From positions 14,860,203-14,924,202 of the forward strand of contig CM065189.1 in the NCBI GenBank assembly GCA_033026295.1: a stretch of 64,000 bases of DNA, given 5' to 3'. This DNA comes from Channa striata (taxonomy: Eukaryota; Chordata; Actinopteri; Anabantiformes; Channidae). The notes beneath the pieces are model-generated. The model ran no database searches. It saw only the letters and a list, made by a program, of their open reading frames with translations, and was not told the DNA's origin. Of the stretch, positions 43,530 to 55,379 are shown piece after piece; position 1 is the stretch's first letter; every line of letters starts with the position of its first letter. The translations under genes and the position numbers were made by a program.

Positions 43530-45901
43530 TGTAGCATCCATTTGTGTGTTATCAAACCTAAACCTGGGACAACAGGAGTTTGGAATCCAACCCCCACGTG
43601 GAAAGCAAGGGGGAGGTAGACTGACCCGGCAATAAACTTTCTTTATAAAACAATCCAGCTCTATCCTCCCCAGGACCAGATAACACCAAAAAGAACTGAG
43701 TCAAACAAACAAACCACATCTGGCTTAAAGCCCCAAATTGACACTCATGCCATTAGCATAAATTTTGCCATGAGTCTTTTCATCTACCAGACCCAAGACT
43801 GTCTCCTAACTCACTTGCAAATGACATTCTTATCGAGATGGTACCAGCTCTCTGGAAAGGAATTTGCAAGACAACCATAAAACTTGGTGCTGTGATACCC
43901 CTTAGACAGAAAGACTTGGTTTGAACTCAAACCCCAAAAAAGGGACAAATCAGCTATCAAGCTTTATAAAACTCACACCAATGTGTTCAGAAGCAAATTT
44001 GGAACAATCTGACATGATACCGTCCTTTCTACGACGAGAAATGACGGAGTTATAAAATAAACATTTTAATTCAGAATGGCGTGAAAGAGTAACACGGCAC
44101 AACATTGCCACCCTTGGGTGGAAATTATAAATGCATCCCGAAGATATTCGTCTATAGAAAGAAACAAAACTGCATTAATTTGTTGTCTGAAAGTTAAAAC
44201 GCAATGTCATCTTCTTCTCTTAAATCTGTATATTACACATACATGTTACATGTTCATGCACACCTTAGTTATGTAAATGTAAGCATTATCCTGTTATATT
44301 AATCCGCTGCGATGTCCAGATAATGCGTGAATGACATTCTAATTGTTGTTGTGTGTTCTGACCGTGTATTAATAGGTATTAGACAAAGCTAACTTCCATG
44401 TAATAATCATTGGATTCCGTCTATTTGTCTAAATCAGGACTCTCACATGTATGTTGAAATGCGACATTGAATATTACTCGCAGTAATCCTGTTGTTTAAG
44501 CATTTTAACCTCCACAGTATAACAATTGTAAGAAGTTGCTTTATTTTAGAGTATGAGATTTTGGGCTTGATGAAAAGAGAAATCTATATTTGACTTCATG
44601 TGATTCGACCGAACAAAGATTTCATTTGATCTAGGAGGAGGGACTCGCTCTCCCCTCCGCAGTAAATTTAAATTTAGCAGCAACGCCTCATAGTCTGGGC
44701 GACGCCCCAACAACATAAATAAAGTTAAAATTCCTTTGTTAGAAGTTCCAAGAAGCTCCAAGAAGTTCGAGGAGAGGAGTTCCACTTCGAGCTCCATCCT
44801 CAAGAAGAAATGTGCCTCAGTTAAGAAAGCTTAGCTGAAGTTGTTCAAATTACTTTTATCGTCAATTCTCTCGTTTGTAACTTTTTAAACTATTTTTAAA
44901 GCGCGCACGTCTTTGCTGACTATTTTTGTATTAGTTAATTTTGACGATCGGAACTCCAAGCCAAACTTCCATTTTTGTTTGTAACTAGAAAATCCGTCAA
45001 AGTTAATCCAGACTGAGCCCGAGATTTTTATTCAATAGCCATATTTTTATCAACCAGTTTTGTTGAATTATTCTATTTCAACATTTCGGCTCTATTCCGG
45101 ACCGGACAACCAGCGCCTCTGTCTTTCTGCTCAGCCACCAGCAGAACCAGACCACGTTATTGGAGCTTGCCATCTGACCAGGTGAACGCTCCTGTGGGCC
45201 GGAGAAATCTTGCAGCCACAGCGGATCCTCGCTCTAATAGCTCGCCTGTTAACCGAGACGGTCCGTCCTGCTCTACAAAAGAACCGGTACCGATTGACGG
45301 CTAACCTGGCAGAACAACCTGCAGCAGCTCCCAGGCCAAGTACAAATATCTCTCTCTATTCTATGAAAAGTCCGGTGTCTGTACAGCGGATAGACCATTG
45401 GAGCCTTTATGAAGTTTCTTTGTAGAGTTTCTAAAATATAATTTCCGTTACTTAGAGGTAAATAGTGACTCGAATCCTTTCCTCTAACCCAAATTCATCA
45501 CACGCATACCTGCACAATTTATCTGTTTACTTAGAATTGGTTGTTTCATGTTTTGTTATCTATTCGTTGATTCCATTTATTCCATATATCCATATACGTA
45601 TCCATACTTTAATATTCTCAGTAGTTGTAGGTTAATAAATAATTAAAACTGATTCTGTGTTTGTCTTTCTTCAGTTAAGCAGACAGAAGTCACTGAAACG
45701 AAAAGAACTCATAATAAGAGACTGATCTTTGGGTTAAATTGTTGTTACTTCATTCTATTGTTACGTTGGACCATCAACGGTTCATATGATATAATAATTA
45801 TAGCGTGGTTCCGCTCAAAATTGAACCTGGTGCCCTGAATTCGAGGAAATTAATGTTTTATATTAATATCAAATCACCCAAATATACGAGTTCTCGCTAC
45901 A
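43530..45901 (+). repeat. 5' LTR, 2,372 bp
   Basis: It starts TGTAGCATCC and ends TCGCTACA with a 6-bp terminal inverted repeat TGTAGC/GCTACA. It contains no gene. A small reading frame at 44546-44803 on the minus strand recurs in the other LTR simply because the LTRs are alike. Confidence 0.9.
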
Positions 45902-45904
45902 TAA

Positions 45905-45921
45905 TGGTGCCCCGTGTGAGG
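45905..45921 (+). promoter_or_regulatory. Primer-binding site of the giant-LTR element
   Basis: TGGTGCCCCGTGTGAGG begins three bases after the LTR and starts with TGG, complementary to a tRNA CCA end. The element therefore appears tRNA-primed, unlike the chromoviruses here. The tRNA species is not assigned. Confidence 0.65.
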
Positions 45922-47643
45922 CCGATCCAAACTTTTGTCTGTCTATCTGAAGAAATCACGAACATGTTGCATCTGCATCATCTCGGCTACTCGTACATTC
46001 CTTATTGTCTGACTAAACATTGATCTGAGGTTTGGCTTGTTTAATTGTGTAACGATTGCCTATAGGCATGATTTAATGTTTGAGAGTTGATGAAAATAAT
46101 TTCCGCTCCGCCGCGGGCGCTCATTCAGCCGACAAAGGCGAACGAGACTGTTTAAACTTCCGCTAACGGAAGTGAAGTAATGATTGAAGCTCTGTGTTGT
46201 TCGAACAGGAAGTGGTGAAAGTGTTAGTGCATGCAAACTTGTGAATAAGCGTCGCCGCACGCTTGTGAAATTAACGGCCTGTTGGTGGGTTTACGGTTGC
46301 TGCGTGTCCCAGGACTGTTAGACCGCGCCCTGAATGAAGTGAATTCTCTGCGTGTCCCAGTTAATTTACCGCTGATTCAGACCTTCTCTTTAGCTTGTCA
46401 GCTTAGCTACCTGGCTGCTATAAACTGCTTTTAAGTAGGAGAAGTGTGACTTATATGCGCATCTGTGAGTCAGAGAGACTCTATTGAGAACCGGTTGAGT
46501 TAATGAGATAAACCTTTGTGAGTTACCCAGAGTGTAACGCCTGGCGAAAAGAATTAACTTTGAAAAGAAATTGCAAAAAAAAAAGTTGCAACACTGCTGT
46601 TTGTGACTTTTGTGAGGCCGCTGAGCCGAACACAACCGCCGCGTTGTGTGAAATTAATGTATAAAAGCGAAGCGCTCTGACCGCTGGCGGACAGACGACT
46701 GAGCTGTGTTTGTCTTACTGTTGGGGTCTCCCAAGGGGCGTTCCCAAATAAATCGTCACTGCTGACGTAAATACCTATGGCGCCTCCCAGTCGGGGACTC
46801 CCCGTGTCGCCCTTAAGGGAAATAAATCCCCTTTTCTCCCCCCTGTCGGTTCTTGAGCGAACTGAAATTCCCTTTCTTTTCGCTCCCCCTGTTGTCCTAA
46901 AAGAGAATTAAATAGCTTTTGCTCCCTTTTCGCCATCCAGTGGCCGATTTGATTAACTGAGTTTGAAGGCAAAAGGTTTCTCTGCAAACTGAGCACCAGT
47001 TGGAATTAGAAATAGAATGCAAATAGCATTGATTGTCCTTTAAACAACTTACTTGTGAATAGATCATTTATTTTACTTACCTTAATTTGAATTAGTCACA
47101 TACTACACAACTTTGTTGAATAATTGTTTGAAAAAAAAATAAATGTTCAGAATACTTTAGGCACTTACTGAATTTGATATTGTATTGTGAATGCTCTGAG
47201 ATCTCAATTTAATCTGATTGTGCCTACAGAAGTTGTTGCTTTCTTGTATTATTGCTCTTATATATAGCTATAGCTATTTTTTTACGCCTTCTTATTATTG
47301 TTCATACATGTGTTGCATCTAAATTTATATTCTTTGTACAACATTAAATAATTTTTTTTTAATAATAAAATAAAATAAATAACTTTTTTTTCTAGTTAAC
47401 AAAGGACTTTTTTGATTTGTGTTAACTACTCACCTGCAGTGTGTACTGTCACAAGAGTGTCACACTAGATAAAATAAGGTGAATCAAGGTTAATGTCCTT
47501 GGTCTTTTTTTTTTATTTTGACTGAAACAACTTTTAGGTATCTTTGATTAAACTTACCTAAAGATAAGAGTTAACAGCTAATTATTGAGAAGAGAAAAAT
47601 TATTGAACTGCCAACCAAACTCAGTAACCAAAACACTGACGAT
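45922..47643 (+). other. Long leader of the giant-LTR element
   Basis: 1.7 kb between primer site and Gag start without a convincing ORF. GC-richer in the first 1 kb and AT-rich in the last 0.6 kb. It may hold packaging signals or an internal translation-start region, but no structure was established. Confidence 0.5.
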
Positions 47644-50427
47644 ATGGATCAGCAAATTGAGTCCCATAAAATGAACACAACTGCTTCAACTGAATCTAGT
47701 CAGGAGGAAATCCTTGTCACTAGTGAAGCAGCTTTGAAAGAACTGACTCAAGATTTTCTTCCTGGATACACGGAGCAAATCCATGGATCCACATTGATTG
47801 GTCTTGAAGCTATTATGTCGGACCTCAATGCCGATGCTTTCAACCAGTCACTTGAAGACAAAGATAAACTGAAAATGCTGGGACGCATGGCCATTGTCAT
47901 GGCTACTCAATTGAAACGAACTCATCATTTGTTAGAACATGCTTATGAAAGATGTGATGTCCGCAAACAACAGCTTCAACAACTGCAAGGTGAAAATAAA
48001 CTCCTTGAACACCACTCTGAACTGTCCGAGAAAGCAATGACTGATTCTGCTAAAGAGAAAGAAGAATTAGAAAAAATAAATCATACACTAAAACAATCAC
48101 TCCTACATTGCGAACGGGAGCTAGCAATGACTCGAAACCAACATGACAAAGCACTAACGTCGCTTTGCCAAACCACAGAGGAGATGGAGGATCTCAAAAC
48201 TAAAAACAAAATACTTAACAGATATCTTGCTGATGACCAGCAAATAATTCAACAACTCCAAGAACAAAAGCAAAGAGTATTGATAAATATTCAAAGAGAA
48301 CTTGACTACTCTTTTGAAAAAGAGGGGAGGAGGCACGCTTCCCACGATTCATCTTACCAGGAAATAAGACAAGAAGACTCATCATCCAGAGAGATTAAGA
48401 AGGAGTTTTCACCTGCACTCCTTCCACACATCCCACCTGAGTCCTTGAGAGGTCAACACACGCCCCGAAGCGTATCTCCAGTGGCCACAAATGCAGTGCC
48501 ACCTGCCTTCCCAGTTAACCACCCATCACAAGGTCTCTCTGACAAGGACTTGGATAGAATTGCCCGCAACATCGAACGCTTTGAACCTAGTCCTGGTGGT
48601 TCTTATGATACAACTGGCTACTTGAAAGACATCAGCTTCTACCTGCAAAGGTATCCACAGGCCACCACGACTGATAAGATATATCTTATCAAAATAACCT
48701 CTAGCCGTGAGGTCAGCAATTTCATTGAACGGCAACCGCGTGCAGTCAGAGATGACTATGAGTTACTATGCCAAGCTCTGGAGCAGGAGTACAGTGATCC
48801 TGTTTCCCAAACTGGGCTAAACGCTGCCATGAATGTTAAACAAGGCCGCCAGGAATGCCCACAGGTATATTACCGCCGCCTTCTTCGAGCCTACTTCGGC
48901 TCCAAAAATGAACCATGGATGGAGGAAGACTTGAACTTCAAAACTCTCTTTATCAAAAACCTCCATCCTGCCACTAGCACTCATCTTGGCATCGCAGCAA
49001 ATCCACGCAACTCCACCAGCCAACACCTACGTGAACTGGCTTCACTGGGTTTTGCAAGGCGCCAGGAAGCTCACCCGAAAAACCCTGATGCTAGCACAGT
49101 GCTAACCATTGACACCAAACACTTACCTTTGACATTAGAAGGAACCTCTTGTGGTGAAACAAATAAGACTGAAAGAACTTCCTTGAAATCAAATCACTCT
49201 CGAGATGTCCGTGAACCATCTAGGTTTCATAGAATCAACCAGCAGCATGATAATTCCAAGTCTTCTTGGTCTGATAAAAGGCAAAATTATATAGGGTACA
49301 AAAGAAATCGCCCATTCTCAGCTTCTTCCCAGAACCAACCTACACCTCAGCACCGAAACGACTTCAAGGTGCAAAAGGGGGGTCCAGATGAAAGATCACA
49401 GCCGCAGAGGAGCTACCCTCGACATCACCGAACTCCAGGTTTTTCTCGACGTGATTCTTTTACCAAAAGTAACAGAAACTCTTACTTTGACAAACATGCA
49501 TCACCTGAATGTCAGCTTGACACTACGGGTCTTAACAGAGATGAAATAGAGACCCTCAAACTCTTTGCCCAAATCCTCCGTGAGAAAAAAGATAAAAAGG
49601 CCAACGTTCTCTCAGTAACAGCACTGCAGCCTAATACTCGACCAGATCTGGTCAATAAAGAAGAATCTTGCTCAACTTCTGTAGAATCTGAGCCAATTTC
49701 ACTTTTTAGTCCAGAACCTTCTGCCCACATAACACATGTGGATGAGAAATCAGAGTCTTCCAGCACAGTCTTGATGGTTCAACTGGACTCTAACGAGTCC
49801 CCTGATAATGAGAAATCACCCATTCAAGGTGGAGCACCTGTCCGACAATTCCTTGGTAACCTCACTGAAAAGTGGGTTACACGAAAGCCTTATTTGGTAG
49901 TGACGCTGGAAAACACAGTAAGACATGAAGCTCTCCTTGACACAGCCGCAGACATCACTTTGATGTCTATTACATTGTTTAACAAACTGAAAACAATAAT
50001 GCATCAGAAAGGCAAAGATCTTAAACTACATCCATGCTCTTTACACATTCAACCCTACACACCTACAGGGACCACTCTTACACATATGGCTTCGATCCAT
50101 TGGTCTATTGGACCAATGGAACTGGTCCACCCAGTCTATGTGTCCCCGCTTGAAAACGTCCCCCTACTGATAGGCAAGGACCTAATTAACCGCTTGGAAC
50201 CAGTAATTGACTTCAAGCATTGCCAGATATGGGCACAGGTCAGTAACCCTTTGCCCTTTCTCCATCAACAGCTTGTAATGGCGGATACATTGGCCAACAA
50301 CAGCGCCACCCCGGGCACACACCGAACATTTCTTGCCCCCTCCCGCCCATGGCATTTCTGCCATGCCTCATGCTCCATCAGCGATGGCTACTCCTGCCTC
50401 TGCCACCATGGCACCTTTCTTCACTGA
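47644..50427 (+). CDS. Gag-protease polyprotein of the giant-LTR element
   Basis: 927 aa from ATG 47644, uninterrupted. Residues about 100-225 form a long coiled coil rich in Leu, Glu and Gln (KQQLQQLQGENKLLEHH; EKEELEKINHTLKQSLL). Residues about 295-475 form a capsid-like helical domain (FEPSPGGSYDTTGYLKDIS; YLIKITSSREVSNFIERQP; ASLGFARRQE). Residues about 500-640 are basic and Ser/Asn/Arg-rich. No CCHC knuckle is visible, so RNA binding may rely on the basic stretch. Residues about 745-860 are an aspartic protease, with active site LLDTAADITLM (Asp766) and C-terminal LLIGKDLI (about 841). The last 60 residues (SNPLPFLH onward) lose homology and end where a deletion starts. Confidence 0.85.
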   Translation: MDQQIESHKMNTTASTESSQEEILVTSEAALKELTQDFLPGYTEQIHGSTLIGLEAIMSDLNADAFNQSLEDKDKLKMLGRMAIVMATQLKRTHHLLEHAYERCDVRKQQLQQLQGENKLLEHHSELSEKAMTDSAKEKEELEKINHTLKQSLLHCERELAMTRNQHDKALTSLCQTTEEMEDLKTKNKILNRYLADDQQIIQQLQEQKQRVLINIQRELDYSFEKEGRRHASHDSSYQEIRQEDSSSREIKKEFSPALLPHIPPESLRGQHTPRSVSPVATNAVPPAFPVNHPSQGLSDKDLDRIARNIERFEPSPGGSYDTTGYLKDISFYLQRYPQATTTDKIYLIKITSSREVSNFIERQPRAVRDDYELLCQALEQEYSDPVSQTGLNAAMNVKQGRQECPQVYYRRLLRAYFGSKNEPWMEEDLNFKTLFIKNLHPATSTHLGIAANPRNSTSQHLRELASLGFARRQEAHPKNPDASTVLTIDTKHLPLTLEGTSCGETNKTERTSLKSNHSRDVREPSRFHRINQQHDNSKSSWSDKRQNYIGYKRNRPFSASSQNQPTPQHRNDFKVQKGGPDERSQPQRSYPRHHRTPGFSRRDSFTKSNRNSYFDKHASPECQLDTTGLNRDEIETLKLFAQILREKKDKKANVLSVTALQPNTRPDLVNKEESCSTSVESEPISLFSPEPSAHITHVDEKSESSSTVLMVQLDSNESPDNEKSPIQGGAPVRQFLGNLTEKWVTRKPYLVVTLENTVRHEALLDTAADITLMSITLFNKLKTIMHQKGKDLKLHPCSLHIQPYTPTGTTLTHMASIHWSIGPMELVHPVYVSPLENVPLLIGKDLINRLEPVIDFKHCQIWAQVSNPLPFLHQQLVMADTLANNSATPGTHRTFLAPSRPWHFCHASCSISDGYSCLCHHGTFLH

Positions 50428-51271
50428 GCATGACCTGCTTTCTCTCCAATCTTTGGATCCAGCCATTCGTACTATGATCCTGCACCTGTCTGCACCTTTG
50501 ACTCACCCTATTTTGGATTCTGACCTTGATTCTGTCCCTGACTTGAATGGCCTTTACTACAATCGCAAATCCCTGCGCATTGTCAAGGGCCTTCTCATGT
50601 ATGTCTCCGAAACCCTCACTTCTCCTTTGCTCGTGGTGCCTCGTAGCCAAAGGGGGGTAATAATCGCACAGGCCCATGAAACTTCATGCGCAGAACACAG
50701 AGGAGTCAAAGCTACATACAATGCACTCCAAAAAGTTGCTTACTGGCCACAAATGAGGAGAGATGTCGCAAACCATCTCATAAACTGTTTGGTTTGTCAC
50801 CAATTTTGGCCAGTACATCCAGTCCACCTAGAGCCTCTACAGGTATCTCCTCCTCTTGGTCTCGCGACAGCAAATACTACACATCAGTACAGGGCTGATG
50901 TGAACAAACATCCTGAAACCACTTTCGCTTTTGCCCAGAAACACTTGGACAAAGGTGTGGAAGGCCGTAAAACCTTCTATGATCACAAAGCTTCCTACCA
51001 AAATTTCCAGGTGGGGGATAAAGTGTGGTACTGCATCTCTGCCCTACCAACCTGGAAAAGAAATGCAAAACCAGAGAAGCTCAGCAGGAAGCTTCGCCCA
51101 CATTGGTCAGGCCCATGCCTGATCACAGACAAACTTTCACCTGTGACCTACCAAATAAAAATCAGCGAAGGTCAGTGGGAACCTACATTTAAATGGGTTC
51201 ACCAGAATCAGATTAAGCTGCACAAACCCTCCATGGGACTTGTTGAGCACAAATCTAGCCCAAACCACTAA
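50333..51271 (+). pseudogene. Integrase remnant: zinc domain joined to C-terminal domain
   Basis: Open frame of 312 aa that overlaps the Gag-protease ORF by 95 bp in the +1 frame. Residues 20-110 look like the linker that precedes integrase (SLDPAIRTMIL, GLYYNRKSLRIVKGLLMY). Residues 115-155 form the H-x6-H-x29-C-x2-C zinc site (H115, H122, C152, C155). The catalytic core with its D, D and E is missing, because after VSPPLG the sequence jumps to the C-terminal region. There VGDKVWYCISALP and KLRPHWSGPCLITDKLSPVTYQI form a GPY/F-like domain. No RT or RNase H lies between protease and this ORF or after it. Confidence 0.82.
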
Positions 51272-52348
51272 AATTAAAACCCAGCTTGAGGTATAATCAC
51301 CAATGAATGGAAGCCTCATTTAGCCTGAGTTTCCCTTAGATTAAAATTTACTTTATGAAACAAGCTAAAATCTTAGAGCCAAACATAACTTGTTTTCTTT
51401 TTCTATTTTGCCTTTCCATATTTTTACTAGTGGTTGACACGCAGACAATCCGCCAAAACTAGTTGCTATTAAGAATAATTGTTACGACCACTGCAAACAA
51501 ATCCTAATAATTTGCAACTATCCTCAACTGAGATGATCTGACACTTTGATCTTTTCGGTCTGAACAACATGAGAGCAATGTTGAAATTTTTGACTTCTTT
51601 ATTAAACATATAGTAAACAACTTGATGAAAGTGCCTTCACCAGAATCCAGTATGAAGGTACTCAAACCATTGACGTAACGCCCATTGAGAATGTGTTAAA
51701 AGAAATCGTCTCATAAGACCAAAGTCCAATGTGTGTGGTTTTTCTCCAACAGACATTGTTTTAGTTGCTAGGTTAATTGCTGATGTTTGAAATGTCTTAC
51801 CTCTGCCTCTGTCATACCAAAACAATTTACAATCTGAAATCAATGGATGCACTAATAGATTGGAAAGAATACTTAGGAGGAAGTGTACCACGAGAGACGA
51901 GGAAGGTGAAGATGCAACTGAACCAGCTTCTTTAAGATTCATAGAAATAGAATAATTGAACTCCCTTTATATTTTAGGAAAGCGCACCTTATAAAGTAAA
52001 TTCACTGAATTACGATATTACTTAGTGATAGATTAGTTCTTTTGAGAATGTTTTTTGACTTATAAACTTTTCCTTCTTTAGTGAATTGAAAAGTTTTCAT
52101 ATAACTACAGTTAATCTAGAATGTTTTAACAATTTGAAATTCACACTTTGTTATGATAACTTCATCAACAACACATAGTTATAAGATATACATAATTCTT
52201 TTGTTTTGACAAGTGATTAGACGAGACACCAGTCTTTTCATGAAATGAGAGTGTTCTACAGGTTCCTGCCCACCTCGTCATGGATGCTTGGATGTAGTTC
52301 ACGATGACTCACCATCTGCGTGGGACCCACGTGAACTAGTGGGGGATA
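51272..52348 (+). other. 3' non-coding region of the giant-LTR element
   Basis: About 1.1 kb after the integrase remnant with no env-like or RT-like frame. It ends in the purine-rich tract before the 3' LTR. Confidence 0.6.
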
Positions 52349-54720
52349 TGTAGCATCCATTTGTGTGTTATCAAACCTAAACCTGGGACAACAGGAGTTT
52401 GGAATCCAACCCCCACGTGGAAAGCAAGGGGGAGGTAGACTGACCCGGCAATAAACTATCTTTATAAAACAATCCAGCTCTATCCTCCCCAGGACCAGAT
52501 AACACCAAAAAGAACTGAGTAAAAATAAACAAACCACATCTGGCTTAAAGCCCCAAATTGACACTCATGCCATTAGCATAAATTTTGCCATGAGTCTTTT
52601 CATCTACCAGACCCAAGACTGTCTCCTAACTCACTTGCAAATGACATTCTTATCGAGATGGTACCAGCTCTCTGGAAAGGAATTTGCAAGACAACCATAA
52701 AACTTGGTGGTGTGATACCCCTTAGACAGAAAGACTTGGTTTGAACTCAAACCCCAAAAAAGGGACAAATCAGCTATCAAGCTTTATAAAACTCACCAAT
52801 GTGTTCAGAAGCAAATTTGGAACAATCTGACATGATACCGTCCTTTCTACGACGAGAAATGACGGAGTTATAAAATAAACATTTTAATTCAGAATGACGT
52901 GAAAGAGTAACACGGCACAACATTGCCACCCTTGAGTGGAAATTATAAATGCATCCCGAAGATATTCGTCTATAGAAAGAAACAAAACTGCATTAATTTG
53001 TTGTCTGAAAGTTAAAACGCAATGTCATCTTCTTCTCTTAATTCTGTATATTACACATACATGTTACATGTTCATGCACACCTTAGTTATGTAAATGTAA
53101 GCATTATCCTGTTATATTAATCCGCTGCGATGTCCAGATAATGCGTGAATGACTTTCTAATTGTTGTTGTGTGTTCTGACCGTGTATTAATAGGTATTAG
53201 ACAAAGCTAACTTTCCATGTAATAATCATTGGATTCCGTCTATTTGTCTAAATCAGGACTCTCACATGTATGTTGAAATGCGACATTGAATATTACACGC
53301 AGTAATCCTGTTGTTTAAGCATTTTAACCTCCACAGTATAACAATTGTAAGAAGTTGCTTTATTTTAGAGTATGAGATTTTGGGCTTGATGAAAAGAGAA
53401 ATCTATATTTGACTTCGTGTGATTCGACCGAACAAAGATTTCATTTGATCTAGGAGGAGGGACTCGCTCTCCCCTCCGCGGTAAATTTAAATTTAGCAGC
53501 AACGCCTCATAGTCTGGGCGACGCCCCAACAACATAAATAAAGTTAAAATTCCTTTGTTAGAAGTTCCAAGAAGCTCCAAGAAGTTCGAGGAGAGGAGTT
53601 CCACTTCGAGCTCCATCCTCAAGAAGAAATGTGCCTCAGTTAAGAAAGCTTAGCTGAAGTTGTTCAAATTACTTTTATCGTCAATTCTCTCGTTTGTAAC
53701 TTTTTAAACTATTTTTAAAGCGCGCACGTCTTTGCTGACTATTTTTGTATTAGTTAATTTTGACGATCGGAACTCCAAGCCAAACTTCCATTTTTGTTTG
53801 TAACTAGAAAATCCGTCAAAGTTAATCCAGACTGAGCCCGAGATTTTTATTCAATAGCCATATTTTTATCAACCAGTTTTGTTGAATTATTCTATTTCAA
53901 CATTTCGGCTCTATTCCGGACCGGACAACCAGCGCCTCTGCAAGTCGGCTCAGCCACCAGCAGAACCACACCACGTTACTGGAGCCTGTCATCTGACCAG
54001 GTGAACGCTCCTGTGGGCCGGAGAAATCTTGCAGCCACAGCGGATCCTCGCTCTAATAGCTCGCCTGTTAACCGAGACGGTCCGTCCTGCTCTACAAAAG
54101 AACCGGTACCGATGGACGCCTAACTTGGCAGAACAACCTGCAGCAGCTCTCAGGCAAAGTACAAATATCTCTCTCTATTCTATGAAAAATCCGGTGTCTG
54201 TACAGCGGATAGACCATTGGAGCCTTTATGAAGTTTCTTTGTAGAGTTTCTAAAATATAATTTCCGTTACTTAGAGGTAAATAGTGACTGTAATCCTTTT
54301 CTCTAGCCCAAATTCATCACACGCATACCTGCACAATTTATCTGTTTACTTAGAAGTTGTTGTTTCATGTTTTGCTGTCTATTCGTTTATTCCATTTATT
54401 CCATATATCCATATACGTATCCATACATCAATATTCACTGTAGTTGTAGGTTAATAAATAATTACAAAGAACTGGTTCAGTGTTTGTCCTTCTTCAGAGC
54501 AACAGACAGAGGTCACTGAAGCGGCAAAGAAATCATGACATAAACTGATCTTGGGTCAAATTGTTGTTTACTTATTTCTATTGTTACTTTGGACCATCAG
54601 CGGTTCAGATAATATTATAAACATAACTTGGTTTAGCTTTCAGACCTGGTGCCCCTAATTCGAGAAAATTAATGCTTTTGTATTAATATCAAATCAACCA
54701 AATCGAACGAGTTTGCTACA
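52349..54720 (+). repeat. 3' LTR, 2,372 bp
   Basis: Colinear with the 5' LTR, with scattered substitutions and compensating small indels (for example at 53940 and 54470-54700). The right part is more diverged than the left. A GTGGGGGATA purine tract at 52339-52348 immediately precedes it. Confidence 0.9.
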
Positions 54721-55379
54721 CAGATCAGAAGCTAACAATGATAATAATAATTTGTGCTTTATGCTGTTTGTTCCTGTGGTGTCAAACTCACAGTGTAACG
54801 ATTCTGATAAACTTCTTCATACCAGTAACAGATCAGGAAAGCGCTGAAGCAAGTTTTGAAGCGCCATTAACATGATGCTGTTGACACCTTTCCATGTATA
54901 CTTTCAGATAATCAAAATGGCATCTGCCAAATGAAATGACTTGCAGAACCTCATTTGGACCCAGGGGGAAATGCTAATCCCCAACACATTTGCCAAAGGT
55001 AGCTCAATACAGCAGTACACCCAGCCGACCTGACAAACAACACACAACTTCTTCTACTTGCTAATAGCACTAACTGGATGCATACAACTTTACGAATCCT
55101 GGATGAACACTTCCATGATGTCATTGAAGGCCTTTAACTCTACCTCCAAACAATCCCAAGGGATATCGAATGGAGGCCTGGCAAATTGCAGTCTGCTGAG
55201 CCCACCAACGATTCCCCCACCTCAAAACCCAATACAGTCAGCAAAATTGCAACAACCCTCCATCGCATGTGTATGCAAAACCCAAATTACACGCCTCACA
55301 TTCAGTCATACTCTGGTACAACTTGACGCCAGACCAACAAATAAAAAGGTACCCAATACCCATCTTCTCCCCTAAGCCC
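54721..55379. other. Unassigned DNA between the 3' LTR and the Penelope-like element
   Basis: Starts CAGATCAGAAGC directly after the LTR and does not continue the L2 fragment that precedes the 5' LTR. It may be the leader of the Penelope-like element. No coding feature is recognised. Confidence 0.5.

Larger units (their letters stand above)
43530..54720 (+). mobile_element. Giant-LTR retrotransposon, non-autonomous derivative
   Basis: Two LTRs of 2,372 bp (43530-45901 and 52349-54720; TGTAGC...GCTACA) are very similar. A primer-binding site, a 1.7-kb leader, a Gag-protease ORF, an integrase remnant and a purine-rich tract before the 3' LTR lie between them. RT and RNase H are absent. Flanks do not show a target-site duplication (CTACCC on the left, CAGATC on the right). 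Confidence 0.9.

Noticed and set aside
44546..44803. 85-aa reverse frame repeated at 53365-53622
   Set aside because: It recurs only because both LTRs carry it. No family resemblance was seen, and the two copies differ by just two residues, as expected from LTR identity.
45905..45921. Assigning the giant-LTR primer site to a specific tRNA
   Set aside because: No tRNA 3' end recalled from memory matched well enough; a partial resemblance to tRNA-Ile was not convincing.
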